64,000 bases of DNA, taken from assembly GCA_030674155.1 (NCBI GenBank), contig CM060318.1, positions 81,657,198 through 81,721,197 of the forward strand, written 5' to 3'. The position numbers and the translations under genes were made by a program. Below the pieces are notes generated by a model. It was not told where the DNA came from and made no database searches. It was given only the letters and a program-made list of their open reading frames with translations. The stretch is from Stramonita haemastoma (taxonomy: Eukaryota; Mollusca; Gastropoda; Neogastropoda; Muricidae). Positions 1 to 10,435 of the stretch are shown in pieces (position 1 is the stretch's first letter; each line of letters opens with the position of its first letter).

Positions 1-39
1 TGTGTGTGACTGGCGCAGGGTCAAGCTACCGCCAAAACC

Positions 40-376
40 GAGTTTTTCCATGGAGTTCCCATCAGTACCGACTCCACTCTCCTGAAAGTCCCTCGGATGT
101 GTCTTTAAACTGGGCTTCAATAACAGTAGAAATGTATATTGTCACAGATCTTCATCAACATCAAAAGTCCTTCGCATGAGATTATAAACCGAGGTCCCGT
201 GTGCGAACGCACGCAGAACATCTTGCGCACAAGTTAAAAACTGTTCCGCTTTTCGGAAAAGTAGTTCATTGTGTGCCGGTGAGAACGGATGGCAAATTTT
301 ACAAAACTGCATGCACACGAGGACTGGATGTAAAAAAGCACATAAGTGCTTATTCCATTATCCTCGAAATAAACTA
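40..376 (+). mobile_element. tRNA-derived SINE, 5'-incomplete, internally interrupted
   Basis: The body is recognised by comparison with about twenty other copies in the window: the ACTCCACTCTCC motif, an AGTCCTTCGGATGAGACT-like block, CGCAGAACATCTTGCGCAC near 215, a GTGTGCCGGTGGGAACGGATG-like block near 275, and the tail GCTTATTCCATTATCCTCGA near 347-366 followed by an A/T-rich end. The block AAAGTCC-T-CGGATG...TAAAC occurs twice (about 93-116 and 165-192) with about 45 unrelated bases between. No A or B box is left, so Pol III transcription from this copy is unlikely. The family has no coding capacity and depends on a LINE. Confidence 0.8.
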
Positions 377-620
377 AAATAAATAGTGATTTCATTTCAA
401 TCCATGTTCATAGCCTCCCCCCCTTAAACCACAAATGTACATGATAATTATACTATAATAGCCTTGAACCCTCTTTTCCTCGATTGCATTCGGCCGATCA
501 AAGAGGCGTAACTCCTCACTCCATGTCGTTTATAGCCCAGCCTACCATATCTGGGCTGTCATCCCGTTTACATACGGAAAAAAGATCAACATTCCCTTCT
601 CCTTCCCCCTTGATACATGC
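377..620. other. low-copy intergenic stretch with one short hairpin repeat
   Basis: I see no gene here. The only recognisable item is a minimal copy of the LINE 3' hairpin at 531-562 (arms AGCCCAG at 534-540 and CTGGGCT at 551-557), annotated separately. Confidence 0.5.
531..562 (-). repeat. minimal LINE 3'-end hairpin copy
   Basis: A 7-bp perfect stem, AGCCCAG/CTGGGCT, with a shortened 10-base loop, preceded by TTTAT and followed by GTCA. These are the same flanks seen at the 3' end of the LINE copies at 22.6, 31.1 and 34.9 kb. The stem uses an A-T pair where other copies have C-G or T-A. It is short, so assignment rests on the flanking motifs as well as the stem. Confidence 0.6.
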
Positions 621-799
621 CTATCCTCTCAACTCAAACAGCATCACTATGGTCAGATAAACATGGTGGTAACATACATGGGCCAGACCAACAAATAGTT
701 GTGCCATATTTTTAGTGTAAGCACAGCGCCAGTACTGCAGTTTCAACATCAAAGCACTATGCTTTGTCAGTATATTGAGACTGTCTCCATCCCTGACAT

Positions 800-1150
800 A
801 CATGGAATGAGCAGTACTCTCCACGAAAGGAGACAATCTCCTGAAGCCTGAGTATAGCTGCCTACATAGTTCTGTACTTGAAAAAGCAGTCGCCTTATAC
901 GTAAACATCAGAATATGGTTACTGATTATCGTGTATAATGTATGAGACAGAGTATTTTCTTGAGGACTCTCAGAATGTTAAACTGTGGAACGCCTGAAAG
1001 CGATAGCAAAAAACATACTAGTACCTGCATCTGTGCTTCCACTTGCTCGTGCCGTGTCCTCAGGCATTGAAGTACCCAGAACGGGAACAGCCTCGATGAC
1101 AGTGAATCTGCACAAACAGATTGATACATCCTAAGATTAGATATTCCCAA
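800..1150. repeat. low-copy 200-350 bp repeat, copy 1 of 3
   Basis: The stretch around 945-1130 (CTCAGAATGTTAA, TGGAACGCC, CTTCCACTTGCTCGTGC, GTCCTCAGGCATTGAAGTAC, CGGGAACAGCCT) recurs at 1403-1590 and 2270-2480. An upstream part (GAAAGGAGACAATCTCCTGA, about 825-895) is also matched near 2155-2235. On the minus strand a short conserved peptide-like string can be read in two copies, but the third has stop codons, so I treat it as non-coding. Origin unknown. Confidence 0.65.
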
Positions 1151-1171
1151 AGTCGTAATGTGCTTACTAAA

Positions 1172-1252
1172 ATCTAATGGTGGGAAATAACGGTCGTATA
1201 CGCAAAGTTTTACCATTTGTAAACCTCAGAACTCTAGCTGAGAAACCCAGGG
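1172..1252 (+). repeat. SINE class-B tail fragment
   Basis: This matches the second 3' tail found on some SINE copies (5380-5465, 10436-10560, 53400-53470): a GGTGG start, a CGTATACGCAAAGT block, ACCATTTGTAAACCTCAGA and CTCTAGCTGAG. It is diverged and detached from a SINE body here. Confidence 0.5.
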
Positions 1253-1290
1253 AAATTAAATGCCTCACCCCTCACCCTCTACTTCAACAA

Positions 1291-1590
<300 letters not shown>

Positions 1591-1627
1591 TGATTTTTTT
1601 AAAGTGTGTGTGGGTTTCAATTATTTT

Positions 1628-1911
1628 ATTTATTTATTTATTTATCTTCTATATCGAAGATAATGGAATAAGCACTCATGCGCTTTTTAAATCCAGTTCC
1701 TGTGTGTATGCAATTTTGTACATCGTATCTGTTCCTAACGGCACACAATGGCCTACTCTTACGAAATTTAACGTGTGCGCAAGATGTTCTGCGTGCGCTC
1801 GTACACGGGGCCTTGGTTAAAAGTCCCATCCGAAGGTAGTCTGCACCGATGCTAACCCGGGTCGTCAAATTGCGAGCGCAATGTTCTGACCACTAGGCTA
1901 TCCCGTCCCCT
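1628..1911 (-). mobile_element. tRNA-derived SINE, near full length, B box lost
   Basis: Minus orientation: the 3' tail (TTATTTATTTATTTATC, then CGAAGATAATGGAATAAGCA) lies at 1628-1680, the conserved body CGCAAGATGTTCTGCGTGCG lies near 1779-1798, and the tRNA-like head lies at about 1860-1911 with an A-box equivalent CCACTAGGCTA. The region that should contain the B box and the CCCC/GGGG part is deleted (GATGCTAACCCGGGTCGTC), so the internal promoter is incomplete. The head abuts a (TG)n tract at 1914, and GTGTGTGTGGG precedes the tail, which suggests insertion into a TG repeat. Confidence 0.88.
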
Positions 1912-1913
1912 CC

Positions 1914-1958
<45 letters not shown>

Positions 1959-2056
1959 CGTGAGTGTACGTGTGTGTGCGTGAGTGTACGTGTGTGTGCG
2001 TGAGTGCGTGAGTGCGTGTGTGTTGTGTGTGTGCGTGCGTGAGTGCATGCGTGTGT
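1914..2056. repeat. (TG)n microsatellite with GTGAGTG/TACG variants
   Basis: Pure TG for the first 40 bp, then degenerate units TGCGTGAGTGTACG. Directly adjoins the SINE head. Confidence 0.95.
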
Positions 2057-2149
2057 AAAAACTGTCAACACCGCTATCAAAATGTTGTGCTTTAAAATGT
2101 GTTGAAAATTGTCTTTATCTTTCATAAACTCTTAGCATGATCTGTCGTC

Positions 2150-2480
2150 TTTATGAGAGGGGAAACACTCTTGTGAAGCCAGGCTATAGCTGCTGTCTAT
2201 ATACTGGTGTTTGAAAATAAAGACTGGCCACATTCTCTTACTGAAGAGAGTGTTTGCTGACTCGGTATCAAGTATGATACAGAGTGCATATTGTTATTCT
2301 TAAGGAGTCTCAGAATGCTAAGCTATGGAACGCCTAACTTGTAGTAGCCTACCTTCATATGTCCCTCCGCTTGCTCACGCCGCGTCCTCAGGCATTGAAG
2401 TACCTAGGACGGAAACAGCCTGATGACAGTGGTTCTGCACAAAGAACTGAAACATTTTATAATAAAATGCCTGTACACGT
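2150..2480. repeat. low-copy repeat, copy 3 of 3
   Basis: Matches copy 1 over both its parts: GTGAAGCCAGGCTATAGCTG against GAAGCCTGAGTATAGCTG, and CTCAGAATGCTAAGC, GGCATTGAAGTACCTAGGAC. Followed by a long TG tract. Confidence 0.6.
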
Positions 2481-2540
2481 GTGTGTGTTCAAATTCATTT
2501 AAATTAATTTAACGTCTTTTCACAAATTGTGATATTAGAC

Positions 2541-2746
<206 letters not shown>

Positions 2747-2749
<3 letters not shown>

Positions 2750-3857
2750 AAGAACATTTTGTCAATTACGGGTCCATGAATGTGGAAACATAAGTGAATG
2801 GCAAGGTTGACGTATTTTAACCGTCATAATTCAAACAATTGTTAGCCACCTTATATCTCAACATTCCCTGGTGAATTAGGGGTGTATTACTTTTAATTGC
2901 ATCTAACATTCATCCTTGCCAGTGGGTTATTTTCATTTGCATATACAGGCACACCAAAGACCAAATATGCACGTTAAAGATCAGAAGTATTGTCGCCTTT
3001 TGGTAAGTTGTGGAAACAAAAATGTTTTTAAAAAGCCTTACAGTAGTAGCATGAAACGTAAACCAGAAACAAAGACAAATGATACGTGCACTTACCTCTG
3101 TGAGGTCTTGGTACAACTAGCAGCCACAATGGGGGCAACTCGACAGCCAGAGAACTAAGATGACCCACATGACCACTTTCCACTTCTATGTTAAGACTTG
3201 TAAGGAATCAGGGCGAGAAGGAAGAGACCAGAAGGTCAATGAATGCTTTTCAAAGTGTCTGGGGGCTGAATGTGTCCCTTCCAGTTCGTACTGCGTGCAA
3301 GAGGTTTGATGACAGTGCCATTTTAGGACATCCAAGTCAATGTCAACGCCAAGACTGGCTCCTTGTGATTGCGGAGTAAGGTTCAAAGACTCCTGACGAA
3401 GTTCGGAAATTGGTGATCATCGCATTGAGTCTGACATATAAGTCCAGGGACATTTTCATTCGAGCTCGGAATGTTTGAAAGATGGCTGAGGCGCTTTTGT
3501 GAACATGACACACACAGGCATTGACAGGCTGTGCCTGTAGAAATGACAGGCTGTGCCTGTAGAAATGTGCCTTGAAAGTGTGCAGGGCAGCGTTGGAGTG
3601 TCCAGAGGTTTTGCATTTCCTACCTCTTTGCACACTGCTGCATGTCGAGTATCAGATGTCCACAATCAGATTTCCTCAAAGACCACATTCCTCACTGCTC
3701 TCATCGCACTTCATCCATGAACTTTTTTTCAGGGATGGGATGTCATGTAGACGCCACTCTGCTACCAAAGCCCCCAGACTCATCAACTTTGCTGTTCAAC
3801 CCAGCGGGATCTGGAAACATGTCCTAGATCCCTGGACAATGCCTGCGAATAAGGATT
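2747..3857. other. low-copy DNA without recognisable gene
   Basis: Mixed-composition DNA with short open frames on both strands, none with a family signature I recognise. A 22-bp direct duplication containing a palindrome lies at 3522-3565. It ends where the 30-bp minisatellite begins. Confidence 0.4.
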
Positions 3858-4738
3858 GTGCCCTTCCGGGTTTTAGCTACGTTTCAGGATTTTAACCTTC
3901 AAGTTTTAACTTTTAGGATTTTGCCCTTCAGGGTTTTAGCGTTTAGGATATTACCCTTCGTGGTTTTAGCTTTAATGATTTTACCCTTCAGGGTTTTAGC
4001 TTTAATGATTTTATTCTTCAGGGTTTTAGCTTTAAGGATTTTACCCTTCAGAGTTTTAGCGTTTAGCATTTTACCATTCATGGTGGTTTTTACTTAAGGA
4101 TTTTGCCCTTTTACAGTTTTCTTTTAAAGATTTTGCCCTTCAGGGGCTTTTAAGTACATTGCCCTTCAGGGGTTTTTAAGTGCATTGCCCTTCAGGGGTT
4201 TTTAAGTGCATTGCCCTTCAGGGGCTTTTAAGTACATTGCCCTTCAGGGGCTTTTAAGTACATTGCCCTTCAGGGGCTTTTAAGTACATTGCCCTTCAGG
4301 GGCTTTTAAGTACATTGCCCTTCAGGGGCTTTTAGATACATTGCCCTTCAGGGGCTTTTAAGCACATTGCCCTTCAGGGGCTTTTAAGCACATTGCCCTT
4401 CAGGGGCTTTTTAAAAATGTTTAGTTTTGCCCTTCAGGGGCGTTTTAAGTACATTCCCCTCTAGGGACTTTCTCCAGTGGTTTGCCCTTCTGGGGCTTGG
4501 CTTTCGCGCTTTCATCCTCGGGGCGTTTGTGGATTTGTCCTCTTCTGCTGTATCTCTCAGAGTTTGGCCCTTCAGAGTTTTCTGCATAGCAGGTTTGTGG
4601 GCTGGCCCTTCAGACTTTTACAAAGTTAGGGTCTTTCCCTGTAAGGGTTTTCACTTCAGGGTTTTCACTTCAGGGCTTTGCTTTTCAGGGCTTTGCTGTT
4701 CAGGGCTTTGCTATTCAGGGCTTTGCTATTCAGGGTTG
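3858..4738. repeat. composite minisatellite, unit length 30 then 26 then 15 bp
   Basis: Three blocks share the anchor CCCTTCAGGG. At 3860-4110 the unit is about 30 bp (GGGTTTTAGCTTTAATGATT plus TTACCCTTCA). At 4135-4420 it is 26 bp (GGGGCTTTTAAGTACATTGC plus CCTTCA, about eleven near-identical copies). At 4640-4738 it is about 15 bp (GGGCTTTGCTATTCA). A degenerate stretch separates the last two. Because 30 is a multiple of three, frames stay open on both strands (a Lys/Ala/Thr-rich one on minus). I regard these as by-products. Confidence 0.93.
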
Positions 4739-5081
4739 TGACGAAGCATTTCTATCCTCCACTCTCAGCCCTTCAGTCCTACAGGTCTAACATGTCAGCC
4801 AAGTGAGGTCATGTGGGTAAGGACAAGTTCACTGGGTCTTGTGCTCCAGCATCGTGCTGCTGGCGTCTTCACAGCCTGCGGTGACAAGGTCCAGGATGCG
4901 TGGACAGGATCTGGTGTGGAAAAAGTAGCCAAGTAGCCAATTATATAATCTGAATTAAAGTAGATACGGCAACATTTCTAAAAGTTTCTGAGAGGTTTTG
5001 AGCCTTGTCTACACGTCACCGGGACAGGTCAACTGATGGTAACCATAACTACATGTTTTTATTATCCATACATTTAGGAGA
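4739..5081. other. intergenic, nothing recognised
   Basis: No open frame of note and no repeat match elsewhere in the window. Confidence 0.4.
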
Positions 5082-5470
5082 GGGGCGAGATAGATAGCAT
5101 AGTGGTTAAGCACGTTTCGCTTTCAATCTGACCGCCTGAGTTCGAATCAAGAAGAAACCTGTTCAAGGGGATTTTCCCCAGGAGTTGAAAACCAATCCTA
5201 ACTCCACTCCGCCGACCTTCAGATGAGACTATAAACCGAGGTCTCATGTGCGAACGAACACTTCTGTGTGCATTCAAATTTGTTCTGCACTTTGTTAAGA
5301 GTAGGCCATTTGTCCCGATGGGAACGGATGAATCTAAAAGCTAAAACAAAAAGGTATGTACACTGGTGTAGCGTTTAAACATCTCCCCAAGTCAGAATGC
5401 GGCTACCCTAACGGTGGCTTAAAACGATCGCACATGCAACACTTCGCCATTGGTGAACCTCGGAGCTCTA
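5082..5470 (+). mobile_element. tRNA-derived SINE with class-B 3' tail
   Basis: The head ATAGCATAGTGG (A box) at about 5094-5105 and GAGTTCGAATC (B box) near 5148 give a complete internal Pol III promoter. The body follows: GGGGATTTTCCCCAGGAGTT, ACTCCACTC, GATGAGACTATAAACCGAGG, GTAGGCCATTTGTC, GGGAACGGATG, ending near 5336. The usual AT-rich tail is absent. Instead, after a short spacer, CCCCAAGTCAGAATGCGGCT (about 5384-5403) through CGGAGCTCTAGCCA (about 5460-5473) matches the tail found at 10.5, 53.4, 58.1 and 62.1 kb. Confidence 0.8.
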
Positions 5471-5589
5471 GCCAAGACACAAAACCAACCAAATCGACAG
5501 AAATATTTCCTGTTTTTAAAAAAATGTATTTTGGGAAATCCAGGATGGTTTACTACTTTGTCGAAAACATTGAAGAGTGTGGCCATTAT

Positions 5590-5817
5590 TTCATATGGTG
5601 TGTATATATGTGTGTGTATGTATGTGTGTATGTGTGCGTGCGTGTATGTGAGCGCGCGCGCACAAACACACACGCACACGTACATGTGACGCAGGGTATT
5701 GTCTATTTTAAGATATTGTGTTGCTTTATGCTTTTGTGCTTTTAAATGTGTTTAAATAATTATTGTTACAGTTTTGCTTTGTTACTTTATTACTGATAAT
5801 TATATGTGTCTGCCTGG

Positions 5818-5852
<35 letters not shown>

Positions 5853-6055
5853 CGCGTGCGCTCCCACGCACGTGTGTATATATGTGTGTATGTATGTGTG
5901 CGTGCGTGTATGTGTGCGCGCGCGCATATACACGCACGTACACATACACGCGCGTGTATGTGTGCGCGCGCGTGCGTGTACTTGTGTGCATGTGTCGCAG
6001 GGTATTGTCGATTTTATGATCCTTTGTAGCTTCATGCTTTTTCTTTTGTTTAACA
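5590..6055. repeat. about 300-bp tandem duplication around alternating TG/CG tracts
   Basis: Copy one (about 5590-5745) and copy two (about 5876-6055) share the order ATGTGTGTATGTATGTGTG, CGTGCGTG, GCGCGCGC, CACGCACACGTACA, then GCAGGGTATTGTC-ATTTTA and GCTTTATGCTTTT or GCTTCATGCTTTT. The alternating purine/pyrimidine tracts include (GC)5-6 blocks and self-complementary CGCGCG/CACGCACGTGTG segments. Confidence 0.8.
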
Positions 6056-6203
6056 ATGCATGCGGTGTAATTGGAATATTAAAATGCCACTCAATTTCTC
6101 AAGTTGAGACAAAAGTATCAAAGACATTAAATGTGTCGGCTGAGGCTAGAGGGAAGATCTCTTGCAAAAGTACAAGCAAACTTCAAGACTAGGTATGAGG
6201 AAC
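6056..6203. other. short intergenic spacer
   Basis: Unremarkable sequence between the duplicated TG/CG block and the GA tract. Confidence 0.4.
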
Positions 6204-6275
6204 TAGAGAGGGCAGTATGGAGGAGGAAGGAGAGAGATGGGGAGAGAGGAGAGGAGGAGAGGGAGGAGGAGAGAG

Positions 6276-6331
<56 letters not shown>

Positions 6332-6389
6332 GAGAGGGAGAGGGAGAGAGGGAGAGAGAGAGAAGAGAGAGGGAGAGGAGAGAGGCAGA

Positions 6390-6426
<37 letters not shown>

Positions 6427-6530
6427 CAGAGAGAGACAGAGACAGAGAGAGGCAAAGACAGAGACAGAGAGAGAGAGAGGAAATAGGGGGGGTAAGAGGG
6501 AAAGGGAGGGAGGAAGAGATAAATAGATAG
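6204..6530. repeat. (GA)n / (GACA)n microsatellite, left part
   Basis: Polypurine GA/GGA tract with a run of GACA units at about 6389-6426. Together with 6890-7031 it appears to be one GA-rich tract split by the SINE at 6545-6889. Confidence 0.95.
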
Positions 6531-6544
6531 GAATGTATGTATTT

Positions 6545-6889
6545 ATATATTCTTTATATATTCTTTTATATTGAGGATAATGGAATAATGTACTTTTTCA
6601 CACCTAGTCCCCGTGTGTATGCAGTTTTGTGAATCTGATCTGTTTTCACCAGCTCACAATAGCCTACTCTTACAAAAAGCGGTACATACAGGATTTAACG
6701 TGTGCGCAAGATGTTCTGCGTGCGTTTGTACCCCTCGGTTTATAGTCTCATCCGAAGGACTTTTGCGGAGAGTGTAGTCAGCGTTGATGTTAACTCCTGG
6801 GGAAAAATCCCCTTGTACGGGAATCGAACCCGGGTCGTCAAATTGCGAGCGCAATGTTCTGACCACAAGGCTATCCCGTCTCCCATGTA
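6545..6889 (-). mobile_element. full-length tRNA-derived SINE inside a (GA)n tract
   Basis: Minus orientation and complete. Tail at about 6550-6600 (TATTGAGGATAATGGAATAA), body with CGCAAGATGTTCTGCGTGCG at about 6704-6723 and CTCATCCGAAGGACTTTTG near 6747. B box as GGAATCGAACC at 6820-6830 (sense GGTTCGATTCC) and A box as CCACAAGGCTA at 6863-6873 (sense TAGCCTTGTGG). GA repeats lie on both sides. This is one of the best templates for the family consensus. Confidence 0.93.
6820..6873 (-). promoter_or_regulatory. SINE internal Pol III promoter (A and B boxes)
   Basis: Sense strand A box TAGCCTTGTGG (6873-6863) and B box GGTTCGATTCC (6830-6820), about 32 bases apart as in a tRNA gene. One A-box position departs from the other copies (TAGCCTAGTGG). 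Confidence 0.75.
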
Positions 6890-7120
<231 letters not shown>

Positions 7121-7436
7121 CAGGGATACATCAAGATGAAAAGATACTAAACAATAAAATTTTACGCAGTACCAAGCAACACACAAGAATAAGGACACTA
7201 TATATGATAAGGTAATAAAAATGCACTCGGTCAGAAGACAAAATCAGAAGTCACAATAAAAAGATTTTGATTATGGAAGAATAGAAAAGTGTTAATAGGT
7301 AAAGAGCAAACAAGAGAACAAGATGAAATAAACAACTGGAAACATCAATCCACCACCATCTGCCAAAAGTTATACATGTGATATAAATCATACATTTGGA
7401 TAAACGGGGGGAAACTTTTTTTTAACTAATATTGGA
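7121..7436. other. AT-rich spacer
   Basis: A-rich DNA with no repeats shared elsewhere in the window and no gene signal. Confidence 0.4.
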
Positions 7437-7748
7437 GGGGGGGGGAGAGAGAGAGGGAGGGAGAGAGAGAGAGAGAGGGACAGAGAGGGACAGAGACGAG
7501 AGACGAGAGAGACAGACAGAGACAGAGAAGAAGAGGACAGGGACAGAGACAGAGAGACAGAGACAGAGGGAGACAGAGACAGAGACAGAGGGAGACAGAG
7601 GGAGAGAGAGAGAAAGAGAAAGAGAGCGAGAGACAGAGTGAGACAGAGGGAGAGAGAGGGGGGGAGGGGGAGAGAGAGGAGAAATACAGAGTTGAGGGAG
7701 GGGGAGAGAAAGAGCGGGAGAGGAGAGAGAGAGAGAGGGGGGGGGGGG
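7437..7748. repeat. (GA)n/(GACAGA)n polypurine tract
   Basis: About 310 bp of GA, GACAGA and GGGA units, flanked by G runs at both ends (7437-7444 and 7737-7748). Confidence 0.95.
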
Positions 7749-8564
7749 CACGCAGTATAAATGGTGTACATATAAGTAGTTTTGTAAATTAGATCAGTAT
7801 AAACAGAACAGGTTTTATCCCTATTTTTTTTCTATCAACTGTTGCAAATTAATTTTTTGACGTTTACGTGGTCAATATATTATATGTATTTTTGCTACTT
7901 TTATAAAGTTTGAAGGTGCATGGAACTATAAAGGAGTGTTCACCAAAAAGATGGCTGCTTTGTTGTTAATCTTCTGCACAGAATTAGGAAGAAGAAAAAA
8001 AAACCGTAAATAGCCCTGACCCCTGTTTACATACCTTTTCTGTTGAAGGTGTGGCCGTGATGATGGTAGAGGGAGGGAGGGAGGGTGGAGAGCAGCAGTG
8101 TGGAGGAGACAGCGCTGGTCTTTCTCCCTCGGGTGCAGCAGGCATCTGTCATGCCGAGGTCTGTGGTCCATGGTGCAAACCCAGCTCTTCTTCCTTTGGT
8201 AGCGGGCTTAGGTATTGCTGATGTTTGGGTGCGTTTTATCTTATGATGCATGCGTGCCATTGTTCGGACATTGTATTGTATTTTAATGTGATCAACCTTT
8301 TGTTTAATGCCTTTCTGTATGACTTACGACCATCATTTCTATGTGAGGTTATAGACGTGCCTGAATTGAATTGATTTGAATTCCTTTGGTGTCTGTGTCG
8401 TGGGCCGTCCTTTGCTGTGGCCAGTTGAGTGGTTCTGGCAGGTGGTTGTGTGGCCACATAGCAGTACCTGGAAAATGACATTAAGGCTTATAGATTATAG
8501 GAAAAAGTACCCTGTCGTAAAGTGATTTCAATTCAACAAAAAAGTACACGTGTGTTACAACAAA
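7749..8564. other. low-copy intergenic DNA
   Basis: No shared repeat recognised. Short minus-strand frames at 7926-8260 have low-complexity, His/Pro-rich composition. I see no exon-intron structure that I can defend. Confidence 0.35.
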
Positions 8565-8690
8565 GGCAGGGAGGCCAGTGGTTGCAGCACTGTGCTCCTG
8601 ATCTCACGGCCTAGGATCGATACACCACGAAGGCGCACTTAAGAGGATTTTATCCCTGCAATTATCAGACTGGCTTCATTTCCCCGAAAG
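8565..8690 (+). repeat. degenerate tRNA-headed SINE-like fragment
   Basis: GGCCAGTGGTTGCAGCACTG (A-box-like) and GGATCGATAC at about 8613 (B-box-like) are spaced as in a tRNA. They are followed by TTAAGAGGATTTTATCCCTG, which resembles the AAGGGGATTTTCCCC segment of the main SINE. The head sequence differs from the main family (no GCGCTCGCAAT). Confidence 0.4.
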
Positions 8691-9740
8691 CTCTGCTCTG
8701 CAAATACTACCGAAAGGGAATGTAGGAACATGCATTTAAATCGCAGGATTTTCTTTTGCACCCGTTTGCATAAAGATGCCTGTCTACCATTTAAAACTAT
8801 GATTACACAAAGAATCTTTTGAATTCATCCCTTTCCAGAATAAACAGTTCTCCTTTGTATATATTTTCAAAGTGTGTAGGAAGAAGGGGTGCAGGTTGAA
8901 ATCCTATGTCCAGCTTTTTGCACAACATGACAAACACACAACATGCCTAAGTGTTTTGTTTTGTATTTCTTCAAAACAACCAATTTTGCACCACAAATCC
9001 TTCCCTTACATCTAGGTTTAACATTATGCTCAAAAGTCTTGCTTAGAAAATCTCCCTCCCTTTAAAAGTATTTTTTGTAAGGATGCAGATGCTCGACACT
9101 ACCAAGCCATTTTTGGTGTGATGCTGCCGAGTCATTTATTTTGTGATACCAATAAATATTAAGCATATGACATCGCTACACTAGATAAGCCTTTAAACCG
9201 AGCTCTTACTTGTGAATGCACCATATAACTCTGTGCTCAAGTTTGACGTCTCTTGGTAGTGATGGTCAAGAACTTTAGAAAGCTGGTGTTTGTTTTTTTT
9301 AACTACTGAAACATCTTTTATCGGTACTAAGCAACTACTTTAAATAAATACATACCGGGTTTTTTTCTTCATAGAAGTCTTTACAAAACGCAACGTTCAT
9401 GTTTAAACCCTGGAGGTTTTGTCTTTCCTGGGTGAAGATGGGGTCTGCACTGCATGAAGGTATCTGGCCGTTTGAATTGGCTAGGGACAAAAACTGATTG
9501 AATGCCTCAACATGGACATGATTTGCACGTGTAAAGCCACAGTGTCCACAGGTTCAGGTTTACTGTTATGTTCAGCTAGCCGCTAACGGTTTTCCTCTGG
9601 GTTTTTCTCTGACCAAAGGCTTAGTTTGGGTAGCAGGTTTGTGCACTGCTTTTAGTGATGCTCTTTGCTGACTGTCTGCCTCTTTTTCTCCTGTATGTCA
9701 GTCTGTCTGATATTTGTCAGATCATTTATGTATTGAAGGC
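8691..9740. other. low-copy intergenic DNA, about 1 kb
   Basis: AT-rich, with no long open frame and no repeat match noted. Confidence 0.35.
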
Positions 9741-9756
9741 ATGTGCGCGCGCGCGC

Positions 9757-9811
<55 letters not shown>
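9741..9811. repeat. (GC)n(TG)n alternating tract
   Basis: About 28 bp of pure GC dinucleotides running directly into about 40 bp of TG, a classic left-handed (Z-form) DNA candidate. Confidence 0.95.
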
Positions 9812-9816
<5 letters not shown>

Positions 9817-9896
9817 TTTCAAATATTTGAAGGAATAGCATAACAAATTGCTACTTTTTGTTCGATCAGTTATTATAGGGCAGTTTGGTGTTCTTT

Positions 9897-10002
9897 AAAG
9901 ACCCACATAAGTGCTTATTCCATGATCCACGCGCACACACGCACGCACACACACACACACACACACACGCACGCACACACGCACGCACGCACGCACGCAC
10001 AC
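9897..10002 (+). repeat. SINE tail remnant then (CA)n/(CACG)n
   Basis: CACATAAGTGCTTATTCCAT at 9903-9922 is the SINE 3' end in plus orientation. It passes straight into CA/CACG repeats up to 10002, where a second SINE copy starts. Confidence 0.7.
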
Positions 10003-10296
10003 GATTTCTGTTCGAGGGAATTTTGGCCTGAAGTTAAAATCAGTGCTGACTCCACTCTCCCCCAAATTCCTTTGAATAAGACTATAAACCGAGGCTCCGT
10101 GTACCAACCCACGCAGAACATCTTGCGCACATGTTAAATCATGTTCCGCTTTTTGTAAGATTAGGCCATCGTGTGCCGGTGGGAATAGATGACAAGATTT
10201 ACAAAACTACATACACACTGGGATTGGATGTAAAAAAGGACACGAGTGCTTATTCTATTATCCTCCATATAAAATAATGAATAAATAGATAAAATA
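10003..10296 (+). mobile_element. tRNA-derived SINE, head missing, flanked by (CA)n on both sides
   Basis: Body from TTCTGTTCGAGGGAATTTTG through ACTCCACTCTCCCC, CGCAGAACATCTTGCGCACA (about 10112-10131), GTGCCGGTGGGAATAGATGA and GCTTATTCTATTATCCTCCA to an AATAAATAGATAAAATAAAA tail. The tRNA-like head is replaced by CA/CACG repeat, so no A/B promoter remains. Confidence 0.88.
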
Positions 10297-10341
10297 AAAC
10301 ACACACACACACACAAACACATACACACACATACACACACA

Positions 10342-10384
<43 letters not shown>
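10297..10384. repeat. (CA)n microsatellite
   Basis: About 88 bp of CA with ACAAAC, ACAT and CACTC interruptions, in the same CA sense as the tract on the other side of the SINE. Confidence 0.95.
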
Positions 10385-10385
<1 letters not shown>

Positions 10386-10435
10386 AATGGTGTGCAAGCA
10401 TTTTAGTTTAAGATTAATGAAAACAAGAAATCACT

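Noticed and set aside
3858..4097. Lys/Ala/Thr-rich repeated frame and its hydrophobic counterpart in the 30-bp minisatellite
   Set aside because: A 30-bp period keeps any frame open. Neither extends into flanking sequence.
4135..4420. CRISPR-like regular 26-bp repeats
   Set aside because: No unique spacers between repeats, no cas genes, and a eukaryotic context; it is a minisatellite.
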